From: Candidatus Heimdallarchaeota archaeon
Lineage (GTDB): Archaea > Asgardarchaeota > Heimdallarchaeia > Heimdallarchaeales > Heimdallarchaeaceae
Assembly: GCA_021399345.1 (NCBI GenBank)
Contig: JAAFKI010000154.1
Coordinates: 24,498 to 88,497 of the forward strand
Direction: 5' to 3'
DNA: 64,000 bases
Shown: positions 36,560-44,917 of the stretch, piece after piece
How positions within the stretch are numbered: position 1 is the stretch's first letter
How the letters are laid out: the number at the start of each line of letters is the position of its first letter
Position numbers and translations under genes: made by a program
Notes under the pieces: generated by a model
Seen by the model: the letters and a program-made list of their open reading frames with translations, nothing else
Told to the model about the DNA's origin: nothing
Database searches by the model: none

Positions 36560-37489
36560 ATGGATTTGAAAGGTAGATCACTTCTATCATTAGAGGATTT
36601 CACAGCAGATGAAATCCGTTTTCTTCTAGATGAATCTAAACGTTTGAAAGCTGATTTTAAGGCTTATAAAAGAACTAAACCACTTTCTGGTTTAACTTTG
36701 GGGATGATTTTCCAGAAACGTTCAACTCGTACTAGAGTTTCAACAGAGGTTGCAATGTATAACCTAGGAGGGCATGCAATTTTCCTGAGTTCAGCAGATA
36801 TTCAACTAGGCGCCGGTGAATCTATTAAGGACACATCCCGTGTTCTTGCAAGAATGGTTAACGGCATACTTGCGCGAGTTTATGCACATGAAGATGTTGC
36901 AGAGTTAGCTAAACATTCTACTGTTCCAGTTATCAATGCACTCTCAGATAAATACCATCCTCTCCAGATTCTTGCTGATCTTCTTACTATTGAAGAACAT
37001 AAAGGCAAACTAGCTGGTTTAAAACTTGCATGGGTTGGTGATGGAAATAATGTTTGTAATTCATTATTAATTGGATGTGCAAAGATGGGTTTAAACATGT
37101 CAGTAGCTACACCAAAAGGTTACGAACCACCTAGTGATATTGTGGGAAATGCTGAACATTATGCAGAGGAAACTGGTGCCGAAATCACAATAACCAATGA
37201 TGCTATTGCAGCAGTAACAAATGCAGATGTTGTTGTAACAGATACATTCATCTCTATGGGAGAAGAAAAGGAAGCAGCAGCTAAGCTCAAGGCTTTTGAG
37301 AACTATGTTATCACCGAGGAACTTTGTGCTAACGCTAAATCTGATTATCTCTTTATGCACTGTTTACCCTACAAACATAAAGAAGCAACAGAAGAAGTTT
37401 TTGAAAGTGGAAATAGTGTAGTTTTTGATGAAGCTGAAAATAGATTACATACAGTTATGGCTGTTCTAAACGCTTTAATGGGAAGTTAA
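36560..37489 (+). CDS. argF: Ornithine carbamoyltransferase
   Basis: This protein of about 309 residues combines carbamoyl phosphate and ornithine to citrulline in arginine biosynthesis. Signatures include KRSTRTR (carbamoyl phosphate site), VYAHEDVAELAKH, HPLQILADLLTI (substrate binding), TDTFISMGEE (ornithine loop, DxxxSMG) and MHCLP. ATG 36560 gives the usual family start; a GTG nine bases upstream (36551) is possible. Length is normal (about 305-315). It stands alone without other arg genes; a T-rich terminator follows and then small RNA family member C on the other strand. Confidence 0.95.
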   Translation: MDLKGRSLLSLEDFTADEIRFLLDESKRLKADFKAYKRTKPLSGLTLGMIFQKRSTRTRVSTEVAMYNLGGHAIFLSSADIQLGAGESIKDTSRVLARMVNGILARVYAHEDVAELAKHSTVPVINALSDKYHPLQILADLLTIEEHKGKLAGLKLAWVGDGNNVCNSLLIGCAKMGLNMSVATPKGYEPPSDIVGNAEHYAEETGAEITITNDAIAAVTNADVVVTDTFISMGEEKEAAAKLKAFENYVITEELCANAKSDYLFMHCLPYKHKEATEEVFESGNSVVFDEAENRLHTVMAVLNALMGS

Positions 37490-37494
37490 AATTC

Positions 37495-37516
37495 CTCCTT
37501 TTTTTCATATTTTTAA
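37495..37516 (+). terminator. T-rich terminator after argF
   Basis: CCTCCTTTTTTTCATATTTTT starts about six bases after the argF stop, typical of archaeal termination. Confidence 0.4.
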
Positions 37517-37596
37517 ACCATTTTCATAAACCATAATTAACTCAACTACATTGTTTTATACTGTCAACTTCTCAAAACAGAATATAGGTTGAGATG

Positions 37597-37655
37597 GAGG
37601 AAGCTAGCAAAAAGTGCCTTTATGAGAATTATGTTAACGTTGTCTTGCTAGCCTC
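37597..37655 (-). ncRNA. Putative small RNA, GAAGCTAGC family member C
   Basis: On the minus strand GAGGCTAGCAA (37655-37645) pairs with TTGCTAGC..CTC (37610-37597, two extra bases AA in the middle), enclosing 34 nt. TTTTTAAAC, TATA-like, lies at 37685-37677, 22 nt upstream of the stem, the same spacing as in the other two copies. Left and right flanks (ACAGAA...AGATGGA and TAAAAACACAAAAAAA on the plus strand) match those of member A. There is no ORF. Confidence 0.5.
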
Positions 37656-37708
37656 AAATATATAATATCGATAATTGTTTAAAAACACAAAAAAAAGTGA
37701 CATATAAA

Positions 37709-37891
37709 TCATCCAAAGAGGTTTTCAAAAGAAACTTGAGTCCAGTCTATTAAACTCATTATAATACCAAAAATAATTGCAAAAATGAGTATAGCTATGC
37801 CAATTAGCAAGATCTCCTCTAAGATAGGGCCACCTTTTTTGTTCTTCAATCTTAAACTTTTCAACATTCGAAAGAGTAACATTTTAGTCAA
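37709..37891 (-). CDS. Short type IV pilin-like (class III signal) protein
   Basis: This 60-residue protein has a basic N-terminus, then KKGGPILEE directly before a long hydrophobic helix (LLIGIAILIFAIIFGIIMSL) and a short exposed tail. A cleavage after Gly with Glu at +5 position is the arrangement recognised by archaeal prepilin peptidases. It may form adhesion pili, but the mature protein is very short and no pilus ATPase is nearby. It could instead be a small membrane protein with a chance motif. Confidence 0.55.
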   Translation of the reverse strand: MTKMLLFRMLKSLRLKNKKGGPILEEILLIGIAILIFAIIFGIIMSLIDWTQVSFENLFG

Positions 37892-37967
37892 AGGTAGTAC
37901 TCAAGGTTAATATTTAAACTCAACAAAATATTGAAAGAAAGAAATGAATCTTATAAAGCAACCTTTG

Positions 37968-38852
37968 TCATGAAGTAACAATCTGTAATTCTGTTTCAAC
38001 AACTTCTTTTTCTGATGTAAGTTCTCTATCTGTTACATGTTTCCCCGCAATTATCTGTGATGCAATACCTGAAACAACCTTCTTTTTGATTTTCTTAGAA
38101 CGTTTTGTTATCCAGATTAATGGTCTAAACATCTTTGGTCGTATGAGGTTTTCTTTTGGTTTTAGTATAAGTTTAACAATTTCTTGAGCCAATTTTGCAA
38201 CTTTATATCCTTTGAACGATGTTTTTCCAATATTCGCTACTTGGTTAAATTCAGTATTATAAGGTCCTGGTAAAACAGTTGAAACCAATATTCCATGTCC
38301 TAGCATTTCTTCTCTTATACAATCATCAAATATTTTTACAGCTGATTTGGTGGCAGAGTAAACAGCGAATGGATATGTTGGAAGCATTGCCAAGGTAGAA
38401 GATAAATTGATAATGTGCCCATGCCCTTGTTCTTTCATCACTTTTGCAGCTTTTTGAGTTAGTTTGATTAAAGAAACAATGTTTGTATCTATTAGTTCAT
38501 TAATTTCTTCCTCAGGTTGTTCTAGAAACAGATTTACTTTTCCTAATCCCGCATTATTAATGAAAACATCAATCGAACCAAAGGCTGTTATTGAAAAATC
38601 TATAATTCTATTTCTATCATCACTGTCTCTAACATCAGCTGTTATTGGTAATACTTTCAGACCTAGTCTTCTCAGATCCTTTGCTGTCTGCATTAATTTT
38701 TTCTTTCTTCTTGCAACAATCACTATTTTTGGTTTATGTTCTGCCAAAGCAAGTGATACTGCTTTTCCTATTCCAGAAGAAGCTCCTGTAATAACTACCA
38801 CTTTATCTCGAATAGGAGAATCCTTTACCTCTTTTACCCTAACATTATGCAT
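37968..38852 (-). CDS. Short-chain dehydrogenase/reductase (DltE-like)
   Basis: This 294-residue classical SDR has VVITGASSGIGKAVSLAL (cofactor loop), NNAGLGKVNL, NLSSTLAMLPTYPF (catalytic Ser), YSATK (Tyr-x3-Lys, about residue 170) and the PGPYNTEFN active-site edge. The subgroup covers fatty-acyl and ketone reductases of the DltE/YqjQ kind. A basic C-terminal segment (WITKRSKKIKKK) may contact membrane. The promoter TTTTTATAG lies about 30 nt upstream. Substrate not predictable. Confidence 0.88.
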   Translation of the reverse strand: MHNVRVKEVKDSPIRDKVVVITGASSGIGKAVSLALAEHKPKIVIVARRKKKLMQTAKDLRRLGLKVLPITADVRDSDDRNRIIDFSITAFGSIDVFINNAGLGKVNLFLEQPEEEINELIDTNIVSLIKLTQKAAKVMKEQGHGHIINLSSTLAMLPTYPFAVYSATKSAVKIFDDCIREEMLGHGILVSTVLPGPYNTEFNQVANIGKTSFKGYKVAKLAQEIVKLILKPKENLIRPKMFRPLIWITKRSKKIKKKVVSGIASQIIAGKHVTDRELTSEKEVVETELQIVTS

Positions 38853-38945
38853 AATATCAGTAATGTTTCTAAAAAATTCTATAAAAACCCAAAAAATACG
38901 CTTAAGGGGTCAATGGTACAGAAATCGATCTTTGCTTTCAAAAAT

Positions 38946-39800
38946 TTAAATGAGTACGTGCTCTTTTCCTAAATCTTCCAACATTTCAATTGTATTCTTT
39001 CTTTGTTCTGATCTTGCTCCTTTCTTATCTATCAATGCTCCCACAGGTGATTCAATTGTTTTTTCAAACGCCTGTTTTAGAACATCTTTTGTCAAATCAT
39101 CCAAAGAATGTTTAGCTGCTATGTGACTAATAAAGACATCTGGATTTTCCATCAGATATTTGTGAAAGCGGTAAGCATAGTGATTTCCCCCAATTCCAAT
39201 GTAACTTCGATTATCAAAATTTCCTCGCTGTATAAAACCTTGAGCTGTTTCAACTATAGCTTCAGCTACAGCCGTGGCACCTGTTTCATGCACCCAATAT
39301 TCTTCACTACTGCCGAGTTCCATGAAAATAAGAGGGGTTGTTAATTTTGTAGGACCATGATGAGTTACTTCTAGGTCTACCTTAAATTCATCTAGTTTGA
39401 ATTCTTCTTGTTTCTCTTTTAATTTCCTCAACCCGTAGTTCAAAGCCCAGCTTGAAGTGTAGGAAAGCTCAGATTCTCTACCTGCTAAAGTGATTTTTGA
39501 CCAATTTCCGGTAGGATGTATTAATAGTGCTGGTGTTCCAGAAGCTGCTCTATGTCTACTTGCAAATATGTATAAGTCAGCATTCATTCCTTCATCCAGA
39601 TGACTTGATTCTACGCCATCCCTCTTTGTATGGATCAATTTTATGTCAATGGGGTTTTGTTTAAGTGAATAGACAGGATTGCCATCAAAACTTTCATCTG
39701 TTTCTTTGAAGAATGATTGCTGATTCAAAACGTGCCACATTGTTTGAGCTGCTTGATCTTCTTCAGGAACTATTATGGCTACTTTTGTATTTATGGTCAA
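38946..39800 (-). CDS. dtdA: D-aminoacyl-tRNA deacylase (archaeal/GEK1 type)
   Basis: This 284-residue archaeal-type deacylase hydrolyses D-amino acids from mischarged tRNA, protecting translation. Diagnostic segments are IFASRHRAASGTPALLIHPTGNW, VTHHGPTKLTTPLIFMELGS (His pair at the zinc/active site) and IGIGGNHYAYRF, giving the N-H-Y motif. It has the usual family length. It is separated from the downstream SDR gene (same strand) by about 90 nt with its own promoter, so it is probably monocistronic. Archaea and plants share this version, while most bacteria use Dtd. Confidence 0.93.
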   Translation of the reverse strand: MTINTKVAIIVPEEDQAAQTMWHVLNQQSFFKETDESFDGNPVYSLKQNPIDIKLIHTKRDGVESSHLDEGMNADLYIFASRHRAASGTPALLIHPTGNWSKITLAGRESELSYTSSWALNYGLRKLKEKQEEFKLDEFKVDLEVTHHGPTKLTTPLIFMELGSSEEYWVHETGATAVAEAIVETAQGFIQRGNFDNRSYIGIGGNHYAYRFHKYLMENPDVFISHIAAKHSLDDLTKDVLKQAFEKTIESPVGALIDKKGARSEQRKNTIEMLEDLGKEHVLI

Positions 39801-39870
39801 AAGTCACACTTCTTTCTATGTTAAGCAAAAGCAGTTAATGTGCTATAAAAATTTAGAGTAAGATAGAAAA

Positions 39871-40911
39871 TCATTCATCATAAAATACTTGATAGGTGGA
39901 GTCGTTGGTTTTCTTTACAGCTTTGAGCTCTTCAAGCTTGAAATTAATTTCTTGCTTTGTTTTAACAGGAAAGCCATAAAATTCGTTTCTATATTTAAGT
40001 TCACCATGTTTTTGAGCATGTTCAATCATGTACTCTTTATGTTCTTCTAATCGATTATGATTGTATTCATTAGCATAAATTACTATGTCTTTTATTCTTT
40101 CATCGATTATTTTGTTGAAATTAGTAGCAATTTCAACTCCAATACTATTTCTTTCTAAAGCCATAGCAGCTAGCATGGTGGTTCCTGTTCCTAGAAAAGG
40201 ATCTAACACAATATCATGTTTTAAGGAATACATACTTATTAGACGATAAGCTAACTCAAAAGGAAAAGCTGCACTTCTTTCTCGTGTATTGTTCTGTTTT
40301 AACGCTTGGTGGACTCCTTTGAGATCCCAAACATCAGAGAACCATTTATTCCTCTCTTCCCAAAAATATGAGCTATCAATTCGCTTTTTCTTTTCAATGT
40401 CTGTTTTGAATTCCCTTTTACCACCTTTACGAAGAACAAGAATATATTCGTGTTCTAGGGTTACATATCCTCCAGGGGGTAACATACCCGATCCCATAAA
40501 CTTGTTAGGAGCGTTGGTTAGTTTTGCCCAAATAATGAGCGGAAGACATTGAAAACCTATTTTACAACAGTGAGAAATAATTCTAGAATGAGATGCATAC
40601 AGTTTGAAATCATTTCCAATACTTCGAGTTGTATCTCCAACATTAATACATGCAATTCCATTAGTCTTCAGTATTCTGAAAGCTTCATTCCACACCTTAT
40701 CTAGTTCCTGATGCATTAACTCAAAAGCTAGATTTCCATCTTCTTTTTCCAATGCTACACCTATGTCAGGATTAAGCTGAGAAAAAACATGATCCCATAT
40801 TTGAACAAGCGGATACATTGGGCTTGTAAGAATTAAGTCAACAGATTCATCTTCTAGAGCCCTCAAATTTTGCGCATTCTGGAAGTAAATCTTGTGAGTT
40901 GTTTCTGACAT
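39871..40911 (-). CDS. Orphan DNA (cytosine-N4 / adenine-N6) methyltransferase
   Basis: This 346-residue beta-class-like methyltransferase is permuted, with the catalytic motif LTSPMYPLV near residue 29 (typical TSPPY variant) coming before the SAM-binding motif VLDPFLGTGTT near residue 218. DPFLGTGTTMLAA...NSIGVEI is the family signature. No restriction endonuclease is adjacent, so it is an orphan MTase that may serve epigenetic marking or protection. The catalytic motif has Met where Pro is most common. Target sequence unknown. Confidence 0.85.
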   Translation of the reverse strand: MSETTHKIYFQNAQNLRALEDESVDLILTSPMYPLVQIWDHVFSQLNPDIGVALEKEDGNLAFELMHQELDKVWNEAFRILKTNGIACINVGDTTRSIGNDFKLYASHSRIISHCCKIGFQCLPLIIWAKLTNAPNKFMGSGMLPPGGYVTLEHEYILVLRKGGKREFKTDIEKKKRIDSSYFWEERNKWFSDVWDLKGVHQALKQNNTRERSAAFPFELAYRLISMYSLKHDIVLDPFLGTGTTMLAAMALERNSIGVEIATNFNKIIDERIKDIVIYANEYNHNRLEEHKEYMIEHAQKHGELKYRNEFYGFPVKTKQEINFKLEELKAVKKTNDSTYQVFYDE

Positions 40912-41104
40912 GCTTTCCCCTTTGTTTATGGTGTAAATATAATATATTAATCAATTGGACACTAAATACTAAAAATATTAGCTAGATTAAAGTTTTGTGT
41001 AAAAAACAATTTTTAGTTGTGAAAAGGATAGCGAAAGATTTTTGTAAAAATTATTTTTAGTAACACAGTCATTATCAAAATAATCATTTAATTATGTGAA
41101 AATC

Positions 41105-43813
41105 ATGGCAAATGGAGAAATTATTAAGATAACAATTGATGGTAAAGAAATTGAATGTCACACGAATGAAACATATCATTCTATTGCTGAAAGGAACGGC
41201 ATTGAAATTCCAACAATATGCCATCATCCTGCTTTAGAACCCGCAGCTAAATGTAGAGTTTGTGTTGTGGAAGAAACTATCGGTGATGCTTCAAAAACAG
41301 TAGCTTCCTGCAAGGAACTTGCTAAACCAAATGCAATAATTAAAACAGATACTGAAAGAATTTTAAGAACAAGAAAAGCGCTAATCACTAAATTTGCAAA
41401 ATTACACACTGGAGAATGTATAGCTTGTGCAACTGGTCAATATTGTAAAATTAAAGCTCTTGAAGAAAAATATCTAGATGAACCTGTAGAAATAGAGGAA
41501 AAGAAAGTAGATTTGCATGAATCGAACGAATTCTTTTCACTTAATTACGAAAACTGCATAAAATGTGGTAATTGTGTTAGAGTTACTAGTGAACTACAAG
41601 TTTGTAACGTATTATCTATCGAGAGAGGAAAATTTGATGGTTACCCCTCTACACCAGATGGTGGAAGTTTTGAGAGTGCAGGGTGTGTAGCTTGTGGTAA
41701 TTGTGTTGTAGTTTGTCCAGCTGGAGCTCTTGTTAATCATCATGTACGGGATGTAGAACATTGTGAAGATTTAACCAGAACCACAACAGTTTGCTCTTAT
41801 TGTGGTGTAGGGTGTAATTTCGACGTTCTAGCAAATCCAAATACTAACACTATCTCTTATGTTGATTCAAATCATGACAATGTTGTTAATGGTGTGGCTT
41901 TGTGTGTAAAGGGCAGATATGGTTGGGACTTTGTCAATCATCCAGAAAGACTGAACGCACCATTAATCAAGAAAGATGGAGAATTTGTAGAAACTTCTTG
42001 GGATGAAGCTTTGGATTTAGTTGAAAAGAAACTAAAGAGTATTCGAGATGAAAGTGGTCCTGGAGCTCTTGCTTTCCTAGCCTCTGCTAAATGCACTAAC
42101 GAAGAAAATTACCTTATGCAGAAGTTCGCTAGAGCAGCTGTTGGAACTAATAATGTGGATCATTGTGCAAGGTTATGTCATGCTTCAACTGTAACAGGAC
42201 TCGCCAAAGCTTTTGGTTCAGGTGCTATGACTAATAGTATTGGTGATTTAACTAACGATGCTGAAGTAATATTTATAATAGGTAGCAATACAACAGAAGC
42301 TCATCCAATTATAGGTATAAAAATTAAACAGGCAGTCAAAAGAGAAGTCACAAAGCTAATTGTTGCAGATCCAAGAAGAATAGAACTTGCTGATTATTCA
42401 GAAATTTATCTGCAACAGAAACCCGGGTCGGATGTTGCTTTAATCAATGCTTTCATGAAAGTTATTCTCGATGAGAATTTACATGATGAAGAATTTATCA
42501 AAAGCAAAACAGAAGGTTTTGAAGAATTTAAAGAAGGCTTAAAGGACACATCGCTGGAATTACTCTGTAAAATCGCAAATGTTAATGTTGAAGAGGTTAA
42601 AGAAGCTGCTAGGCTATATGCAAATGCTAAAACAGCTGCTATAGTTTACTCAATGGGTATAACTCAACATACCACCGGAACAGATAATGTCTTATCTCTA
42701 GCTAATCTTGCCATGATAACTGGAAACATTGGACGTCCTGGTACTGGAGTCAATCCCCTAAGAGGCCAAAACAATGTTCAAGGTTCTTGTGATCTTGGAG
42801 GATTACCTAATGTTTATCCTGGTTATCAACGAGTAACTGATCCAGAAAACAAAGCTAAATTTGAGAAAGCTTGGGGAGTTTCCAATCTTGATGACAAAGT
42901 TGGTTTAACAGTTGTGGAGGTAATGCATGCAGCTCATAGTGGAGACATTCGTGGAATTTACATCATGGGAGAAAATCCTGCATTAAGCGATCCAAATCTA
43001 AATCATGTAAAGGAAGCACTTGAAAACCTTGAATTCCTTGTAGTTCAAGATCTATTCCTCACTGAAACAGCAAAATACGCAGATGTTGTTCTTCCAGGAG
43101 TATCGTTTGCTGAAAAAGATGGTACTTTCACAAATACAGAGAGGAGAGTTCAACGAGTTAGGAAAGCAATTAATCCAATAAGCAACAGAAGAGATGATTG
43201 GGACATACTCCAAGAAATGTTAAATCGTTTTGGAATTGAAGCAAATTATAATAGTCCTAGTGACATCATGGATGAAGTAGCAACTCTATCCCCAATATAT
43301 GGAGGGATAAGTTATGAAAGAATTAAGGAAATTGGTTTACAATGGCCTTGTAAAGACAAGGATCACGAAGGAACTAAAATACTCCATCAAGGAGAGTTTA
43401 CTAGAGGAAAAGGTAAATTCCATGCTATTTCTTACATAGATCCTGCAGAATTACCCGATGAGGAATATCCATACATGCTGACAACTGGTCGTATTTTATA
43501 TCACTTCCATACAGGTGAAATGTCTCGCAGATCTAAAGGATTACACGAACGAAGACCTATAGAAAGAAGTGAGATTAACGTAAAAGATGCTGAAAAACTC
43601 AGTATTAAGAGTGGTGATAAGATTACTATTGAATCAAGAAGAGGTCGTTTAACAACTGTTGCTAGAGTTACGGATAGAATCCAAGAAGGTTTAGTCTTCA
43701 TGTCTTTCCATTACAAAGAATCTGCGGCAAACCTTCTAACTAATGATGCCTTAGATCCTCTAGCAAAAATTCCTGAATTCAAAGTTTGCGCTATTAAAAT
43801 ATCTAAAGAATAG
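41105..43813 (+). CDS. Formate dehydrogenase-like molybdopterin oxidoreductase, NuoG-type N-terminus
   Basis: This protein of about 902 residues has, in order, a 2Fe-2S ferredoxin domain (C-H-H-P-A-L...C-R-V-C...C), a NuoG-like His/Cys cluster (LHTGECIACATGQYC), two 4Fe-4S motifs (CIKCGNC and CVACGNC...CPAGAL) and a molybdopterin domain starting with CSYCGVGCNF. The active-site ligand region reads ARLCHAST, so cysteine rather than selenocysteine is the metal ligand. Formate dehydrogenase (NAD-linked type) is the best call; other dehydrogenases are possible. No small subunits lie beside it. ATG 41105 is preferred over GTG 41096. Confidence 0.85.
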   Translation: MANGEIIKITIDGKEIECHTNETYHSIAERNGIEIPTICHHPALEPAAKCRVCVVEETIGDASKTVASCKELAKPNAIIKTDTERILRTRKALITKFAKLHTGECIACATGQYCKIKALEEKYLDEPVEIEEKKVDLHESNEFFSLNYENCIKCGNCVRVTSELQVCNVLSIERGKFDGYPSTPDGGSFESAGCVACGNCVVVCPAGALVNHHVRDVEHCEDLTRTTTVCSYCGVGCNFDVLANPNTNTISYVDSNHDNVVNGVALCVKGRYGWDFVNHPERLNAPLIKKDGEFVETSWDEALDLVEKKLKSIRDESGPGALAFLASAKCTNEENYLMQKFARAAVGTNNVDHCARLCHASTVTGLAKAFGSGAMTNSIGDLTNDAEVIFIIGSNTTEAHPIIGIKIKQAVKREVTKLIVADPRRIELADYSEIYLQQKPGSDVALINAFMKVILDENLHDEEFIKSKTEGFEEFKEGLKDTSLELLCKIANVNVEEVKEAARLYANAKTAAIVYSMGITQHTTGTDNVLSLANLAMITGNIGRPGTGVNPLRGQNNVQGSCDLGGLPNVYPGYQRVTDPENKAKFEKAWGVSNLDDKVGLTVVEVMHAAHSGDIRGIYIMGENPALSDPNLNHVKEALENLEFLVVQDLFLTETAKYADVVLPGVSFAEKDGTFTNTERRVQRVRKAINPISNRRDDWDILQEMLNRFGIEANYNSPSDIMDEVATLSPIYGGISYERIKEIGLQWPCKDKDHEGTKILHQGEFTRGKGKFHAISYIDPAELPDEEYPYMLTTGRILYHFHTGEMSRRSKGLHERRPIERSEINVKDAEKLSIKSGDKITIESRRGRLTTVARVTDRIQEGLVFMSFHYKESAANLLTNDALDPLAKIPEFKVCAIKISKE

Positions 43814-43824
43814 ACCTAGGAGAT

Positions 43825-44847
43825 TTATTTTATTCTTCTTGGTTCAATCTTCATTTTTTTTCTTAAATGCTTAATTTTAGCATTGATACCTGGTTTTCTC
43901 TCTCCAGGAAAATATCTGACAAGATCATCCAAAGAGTGAAGAGCAAGAAAAGGCATTTCATTTTTAATCCAAAATTCATATTCTTTCTTCAGCGATTTAA
44001 TGCCAAATGCTTTGTATTTTCCAATGGAAATTTTCTTTTGTTTCCAGAAATAAAAGGATGAAAGAAAAGCTGAGTAGTAATTCTCAATTTCAACAAGAGT
44101 CTCAACAATTTCATCTTCTTCATTGTATCTAATATCATCAAATGTAAAATTTGGCTGTTCTCTCTCAATTAGTACTGAATCAGGGATATTAACTGCAGTG
44201 GAATTAGAATGTTCTATTCTTTCATTTTCAATATCTGATTGAATATTTATGTGAGCGAAAATTTTAGAAGATAAACTATTTCTCCCAAGTATTTCACTTA
44301 TACTATAAACTTGAATTTCATTAGAAAATCTAATGGGTACATCTGCTCTTGACAATGGTAGTTGAGAAAAGTTCTCTGGAAAAGATGCTTGTGCCCCGTA
44401 TAGGGAAATTAAAGGTTCAATCATACCATTATCATATCTAAGCAAACTTACTCCTCTTTTCATAACTTTTAAACCTTTTAAAATTCTTAAATCGAGATAG
44501 GGGCGATCTGTAGGGATGAATTGAACTGAAGAGTTTGTTCTTTTTTCAAGAGTAGAGTAAATTCCTTTTAGAACGCCATCTAAAGAGATTTTTCTTAAAT
44601 CGACAGTGAAATCTATATTGACATTTGGTAAATAACTCTTTACAATCTCCTCATAATTGCGCTTCCTAGAATTTGAATTTACAGAGATATTGATACCATC
44701 ATATATTTCGTTTCCTTTATCTAAAAGATGTATCAAAAGAGGTTCATTGTTAATATACAACAAAGCTTTGTCTAACCACTTACCATCCTTTTTCTGAAAT
44801 CTTCTAGAATAGCCTCCTGCAAGAATAGTTAGTGTTCGACTAGACAT
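43825..44847 (-). CDS. MobA-like molybdenum cofactor guanylyltransferase, extended
   Basis: This 340-residue protein begins with LAGGYSRRF and a following DKALLYIN block, the LxGG-x-S-x-R and DK motifs of the MobA nucleotidyltransferase fold, and has a FIPTDRPYLDL segment (metal-binding D). It is longer than MobA (about 190-200) because of a second, unassigned helical domain (about 200-340). Being convergent with the molybdoenzyme gene, it probably finishes its bis-MGD cofactor. A GTP-cobinamide-type guanylyltransferase is a less likely alternative. Confidence 0.72.
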   Translation of the reverse strand: MSSRTLTILAGGYSRRFQKKDGKWLDKALLYINNEPLLIHLLDKGNEIYDGINISVNSNSRKRNYEEIVKSYLPNVNIDFTVDLRKISLDGVLKGIYSTLEKRTNSSVQFIPTDRPYLDLRILKGLKVMKRGVSLLRYDNGMIEPLISLYGAQASFPENFSQLPLSRADVPIRFSNEIQVYSISEILGRNSLSSKIFAHINIQSDIENERIEHSNSTAVNIPDSVLIEREQPNFTFDDIRYNEEDEIVETLVEIENYYSAFLSSFYFWKQKKISIGKYKAFGIKSLKKEYEFWIKNEMPFLALHSLDDLVRYFPGERKPGINAKIKHLRKKMKIEPRRIK

Positions 44848-44917
44848 TAAGAAAAATGTCTACTTTCTCTATAAATTACTTTTGAAATGAAAAAATAAAA
44901 TAAAAAAGAGAATAGAA

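Noticed and set aside
39871..40911. Restriction-modification system
   Set aside because: No endonuclease or specificity subunit is encoded on either side, so the methyltransferase is treated as orphan.
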